Shown here: positions 21,094-24,415 of the stretch, one piece after another
Numbering within the stretch: position 1 is the stretch's first letter
Layout of the letters: each line of letters begins with the position of its first letter
From: Gnetum montanum
Lineage: Eukaryota; Streptophyta; Gnetopsida; Gnetales; Gnetaceae
Length of the DNA: 24,415 nt
NCBI GenBank assembly: GCA_015680685.1
Contig: MNCI01001013.1
Span: 1 to 24,415 of the forward strand
Reading direction: 5' to 3'
Program-made: the position numbers and the translations under genes
The notes under the pieces: model-generated
Databases searched by the model: none
Seen by the model: only the letters and a program-made list of their open reading frames with translations
Told to the model about the DNA's origin: nothing

Positions 21094-21964
21094 TGATGAG
21101 TCATGAATTTGCTGGCTGTGATATCACTACCGTGATATCACAGCCGTGATATCGCATGGGCTACGATATCACATACACGATGTATCGTACGCAATATCGC
21201 ATCTTTTCCCACGATATCGCATCGCGCTGCCAAATCTATAAATAAGAGGAAGCTCTCCCTTGTTTCTCAGTTTTATGTTAGATTGTAGTGAAACTCTGGC
21301 AATTTTCTCCCTCCAAAGATAGAATATTTTCCAGTGTCTACCCACAGTGTGGTGATTGTAATTGTACGACATCCTTTATTCGAGTGTGACGTACTTGGAC
21401 ACGCACATGACTGGAAATAAAGATCGAGATTACTTCATCATTGCAGCATTCACTTTGTTTGTTTATTTATTTAATTATTATTTATTTCTTTCCTAGTTAA
21501 TATCTTCTCACCCTTATCTCCTAGCAACGCGAAATGAGTACGACATGATTACAAGCATTTAAGTGTGACTACTTGATAACCCAGTGTCGTACCTAGGATC
21601 TGCACTTGGTAATCCCAGTTGTAGTCGTGCATGAAGTCCAAGATGTATACGGATAATCAAGGAACGGATGCTCATCACACTTAGGTTAGATTAGATTCTT
21701 TTACCCTTTCGCTCTTGGCTTAGATAATATTAATTTCTATTGCCTTCAGGAGTAGCATTAGATTAGGAAACCCATCATACACCTCACTCTGGACTAAACC
21801 ATACGTGACAAATATAATACTATTCCAAGTGGGAAGACAACAAACTGCGACCTAAGGATAACTGTTTAGGTGCCACAACTAGTCCGTCTGCGGAGTTCGA
21901 CCGGATCACACATGTAAAGCTCGTATTCGTATGGTTAATTGTAGGGGTACCTCGCCACTCATCA
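21094..21964 (+). repeat. 5' LTR of E3
   Basis: 871 bp, TGATGAGTCATG to CTCGCCACTCATCA. It aligns with the solo and E1 LTRs but has about 50 extra bp at its start carrying additional GATATC boxes. TATAAATA lies at 21237-21244, and a possible poly(A) signal AATAAA at 21416-21421. Left flank is aagac (21089-21093); the 3' end of the element is outside the window. Confidence 0.88.
21118..21244 (+). promoter_or_regulatory. Expanded GATATC palindrome array and TATA box of E3
   Basis: Exact GATATC boxes start at 21120, 21134, 21148, 21165 and 21213, with degenerate copies near 21179 and 21193. The first three are 14 bp apart, then 17. The first two are in the palindrome form GTGATATCAC. The TATA box is at 21237-21244. 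Confidence 0.65.
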
Positions 21965-21965
21965 T

Positions 21966-21983
21966 TAGTGTTGTTGCCAAGGA
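21966..21983 (+). other. Primer-binding site of E3 (tRNA-Asp type, decayed)
   Basis: TAGTGTTGTTGCCAAGGA, one base after the LTR. Differences from the tRNA-Asp complement are all transitions, as in E2, but at partly different positions. Confidence 0.7.
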
Positions 21984-22105
21984 CGGTGCTAGTTATCTAG
22001 ATTAGTTATATCATACAAGGTCACTGTATAGGAATTAACAATATATCTTTTAAGAAGAATTAATTATAAAAAGTCACATATGAATTCACACACAGCTTCA
22101 CAATC

Positions 22106-22876
22106 ATGCCTCTCCTACAAGACTATAATAATACCACATCTAGTGAGGAAATTCATTGGAGAACCAATGAATTATCTAACAATGAAGATTGGAGTACATA
22201 ACCTAAAGTGGGGGTTTCTTATAAACATGAACGACAACAACGTCCTCACAACGCACGAAATCATAACTTACCTGATGACGATGAACCCTCACTGGCCACT
22301 ACAAGCTTCACGCAAATACAAGAGGCCGTTCAAATCTCACGTAGGCATCGTAAAGAGAGTTGCCTACCCAGGATCAATTTAAACAACTTCCCTACTTTTT
22401 CAGGAGGCTATGACTTAGATCCGCATCAACATTTACAAGCCTTCTATGATACCTGCACATGGAACAACATTTATAACGGGTGGCAAAAACTTAAGCTCTT
22501 CCCTATGACACTCGTTGACCAAGCAAAAGTATGGTATAGATCGTTAAAACCAAATTCAATACAATGTTGGTCAACAATGGTAGAATGCTTTAATGGAAGA
22601 TATCAAACCTACGCAAGAGTGTCAGCCATTAGGAAACAAATCCAAGAGTGGAAACAAGCACAACATGAACCCTTGGACATGGCCTTAGAAAGATATTATG
22701 CATTGTTAAACAACTGTTTGGGCCATGGGTTTTCTGAGGAAAGGCTAATGTACCATATCATTGATGGGCTACATAATGAAACAAGAGAGACCTTAGGAAT
22801 GTATGCCCAAGGTCAACTATATGAACTACGAATCCATCAAGTTCAAGAGCTTATTAAGCGGGTAGCAAAAGAATAA
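22106..22876 (+). pseudogene. E3 Gag, N-terminal and capsid-like core (one in-frame stop)
   Basis: Retrotransposon Gag builds the virus-like particle. I place the start at the ATG at 22106 (MPLLQDYNNTTSSEEIHWR) because that frame runs on through an in-frame TAA at 22199-22201 into a clean frame to 22876. The downstream ATG at 22208 would give a 222-residue protein without the first 34 codons. Core landmarks are FPTFSGGYDLDPHQHLQAF, LKLFPMTLVDQAKVWYRSL, WSTMVECFNGRYQTYARVS and LLNNCLGHGFSEERLMYHI. These fit the plant retrotransposon gag family and match E2 Gag block by block with Trp residues intact. It is the best-preserved coding piece in the window, so E3 is younger. The stop at 22876 is followed by a frame change. 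Confidence 0.85.
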
Positions 22877-23178
22877 GGAGAAATCACTAGATGGGAGAGT
22901 GTTGAAAAACATCAACGAGACCTAAGCTTAATTTAACAAAGGTCCATGATCATAAAAAGGAGAAATCAACCAATCTCAAGGTGCAAACATCATCTTTGCC
23001 AATATAACAAACATTAGAAGAAGTCGAGGCAAAGATCAATAAGATGTTGAAATGGACATATCAAAAGTGTGGAGAGTTTATCGATATCATTGGAGATAGA
23101 GTTTTGACAACCTAAGAAGCAGGACGAAATAGTAGATAGTCGGAAAGAAGGGATAAGGAAAATAAGAGCTCAACTACT

Positions 23179-24093
23179 AATCATACATATGAATGCAACA
23201 TATGCCTGTATGATCACCCCAAGGGTCAATGCCCAATCCTCTTACATTTACATGAGCATTGGGGAAACATGTTACATCCAGAGTTCGTACAAAGATACTA
23301 TGTTCGATCATAGTGGCAACAATCCCAATCGTGGGGGAGACCACCCCTAAACTGGAGACACCCTTCTTATCATCTAAATCCAAATGCTTATCTTGTTCAA
23401 CATCTTGTTTCTCCAATTGAGCCAATGCACTTTATCTCACCATAGTACCATTCTCCTCAATACTATCAGCCCATACCTTCAACGCAACCACCACCTTGTG
23501 CACCTTATACTCCTCCTCACTTTCAGCATTCTCATTCTTTTCCTCCTTCTACAGCGGCACCAACTGTTCCTAAGGTGTTTTCACCACAGCAACAACCCAC
23601 GAATGTTACTTGTGCTCCTGTTCCCAACAGCAGTGAAAAGCCTCCTCGACATCCAAAGCTTCCCTTCTTTAAACATGGCCATAAGAAGGGACAACACAAT
23701 TTTGAGGCCACTGCATCTTCCAACTTAGCACAAGTCCCACACTATCGTGCACCCTTACCTTCGAACCCAACACCTCATGTAACTTCATCAGGGCCACCAA
23801 CTCACACTCCAACAACAATAAAGCCCAATGAACGCATTAATGGAGAGTGACAACCCGATCCTTGCATACCATCTAACAATCCCAAACATCATAGTGGGTC
23901 AACTCGTTATCCAGGAACTACATCGTATAAATTGCCCCACTATGCTTATTATAACCCAGTGTGTGAAACCCGATGGAGTAAATATGACCAAGCCAGAATA
24001 CTTTCAAAATGCAAGGATTCCCATCATCATTTATTAATCCTTGCCATCCTTAACCATTTAGCTATGAGGTATATCCCTCATTCTAATAAGTAG
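23179..24093 (+). pseudogene. E3 Gag C-terminal region: zinc knuckle and Pro/His/Gln-rich tail
   Basis: In a frame different from the Gag core, a short knuckle CNICLYDHPKGQC (CX2CX3HX4C, 23194-23232) is visible; the short form with three residues before His occurs in Athila-type Gags. After stops at 23311 and 23443 the frame runs through a region very rich in Pro, His, Gln, Ser and Thr, with another stop at 23848, to a stop at 24091. The knuckle is expected to bind RNA. The rich tail has no recognised domain. The 300 bp between 22877 and 23178 hold no clean frame and are probably decayed linker. Confidence 0.65.
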
Positions 24094-24415
24094 GATTAAT
24101 AACCACTTTTTATTTTCTTTTATTTTTCAATTTTTGTTTTCCAGTTTTTCATTTTTCAACTTTTTTTTAATCTTTTTGTCTTTTTGTGTTTTTGTCTTTT
24201 TACGTTTTTGTAAGTAATCTCGTCTATGAATAAAACACTCATGTGGATTGTTGGTTGAGGTGTGTTCTATGTTTTCGTGTCTCGAGTGATCAATTATTTG
24301 GACAATGAGCCCATTACACCCACTCATCCATTCTACAAATAAGAGGTTCTGTTCGAGGGTACAGTGATATTCTTGATTTTTTAAAACTTAAAATTAATTT
24401 TATGTTCATTGTACC
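24094..24415 (+). other. T-rich noncoding stretch in E3
   Basis: A strongly T-rich strand (24110-24210) is followed by AT-rich sequence containing gaataaaac at 24225-24233. No protease, RT or other coding signal is seen. Confidence 0.4.

Larger units (their letters stand above)
21094..24415 (+). mobile_element. Athila-like element E3, 5' part
   Basis: Plus-strand LTR, PBS and gag run to the window end. The PBS and Gag place it with E2. In E2 the protease motif is about 0.5 kb past the gag core. In E3 no protease or RT motif is found in the 1.5 kb past the core, so it may be a gag-only member or carry a long Gag tail with pol further right. Confidence 0.8.

Noticed and set aside
23384-23728. 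Leu-rich plus-strand frame resembling membrane segments
   Set aside because: Out-of-frame reading of the Pro/His-rich Gag tail; the in-frame reading joins the zinc knuckle.
1-24415. Host genes, tRNA, rRNA, CRISPR or a bacterial-type system
   Set aside because: No supporting ORFs, RNA folds or repeat-spacer arrays; all recognised coding pieces are retroelement-derived.

Overview
The window looks like nuclear DNA from a seed plant with a large, repeat-rich genome. It is AT-rich and has no intact host gene. What is recognisable is layered, decaying retrotransposons: Ty3/gypsy of the Tat/Athila type, a Ty1/copia element resembling a Sirevirus, and L1-like and RTE-like LINE fragments. I cannot name the species. 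All product calls come from reading translations by eye, with no database search.

Layout. (1) 1-923: the last 40 bp of a plus-strand LTR meets, after about 50 bp, the PBS and complete 5' LTR of a minus-strand gypsy element (E1). E1's body has been lost or lies outside the window. (2) 1079-18240: an old minus-strand Athila-like element (E2). It has a 5' LTR (17412-18240), PBS, gag, protease, RT, RNase H, integrase, a noncoding spacer and a long decayed third ORF (3069 down to 1079). No 3' LTR is seen. (3) A minus-strand copia element (4694-10209) is nested in E2's spacer. It has two LTRs, a tRNA-iMet PBS, gag with a zinc knuckle, no visible pol, and several polypurine tracts. (4) A plus-strand solo LTR (12381-13183) with a perfect ACTAA target duplication splits E2's RNase H. 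(5) 18241-21093: AT-rich sequence with LINE pieces. (6) 21094 to the end: the 5' part of a plus-strand Athila-like element (E3), which inserted into an RTE fragment. It shows a 5' LTR, PBS, a nearly intact gag core, a zinc knuckle and a Pro/His/Gln-rich tail. No protease or RT appears before the window ends.

The gypsy LTRs share a signature: short palindromes built on GATATC lie just upstream of a TATAAATA box, and the PBS matches tRNA-Asp with transition changes. Most damage in E2 is G-to-A or C-to-T, including catalytic positions of RNase H and integrase, as expected for silenced, methylated DNA. Two of the elements, the copia and E3, look gag-only as far as can be seen. They are the best candidates for non-autonomous families using enzymes from related elements.
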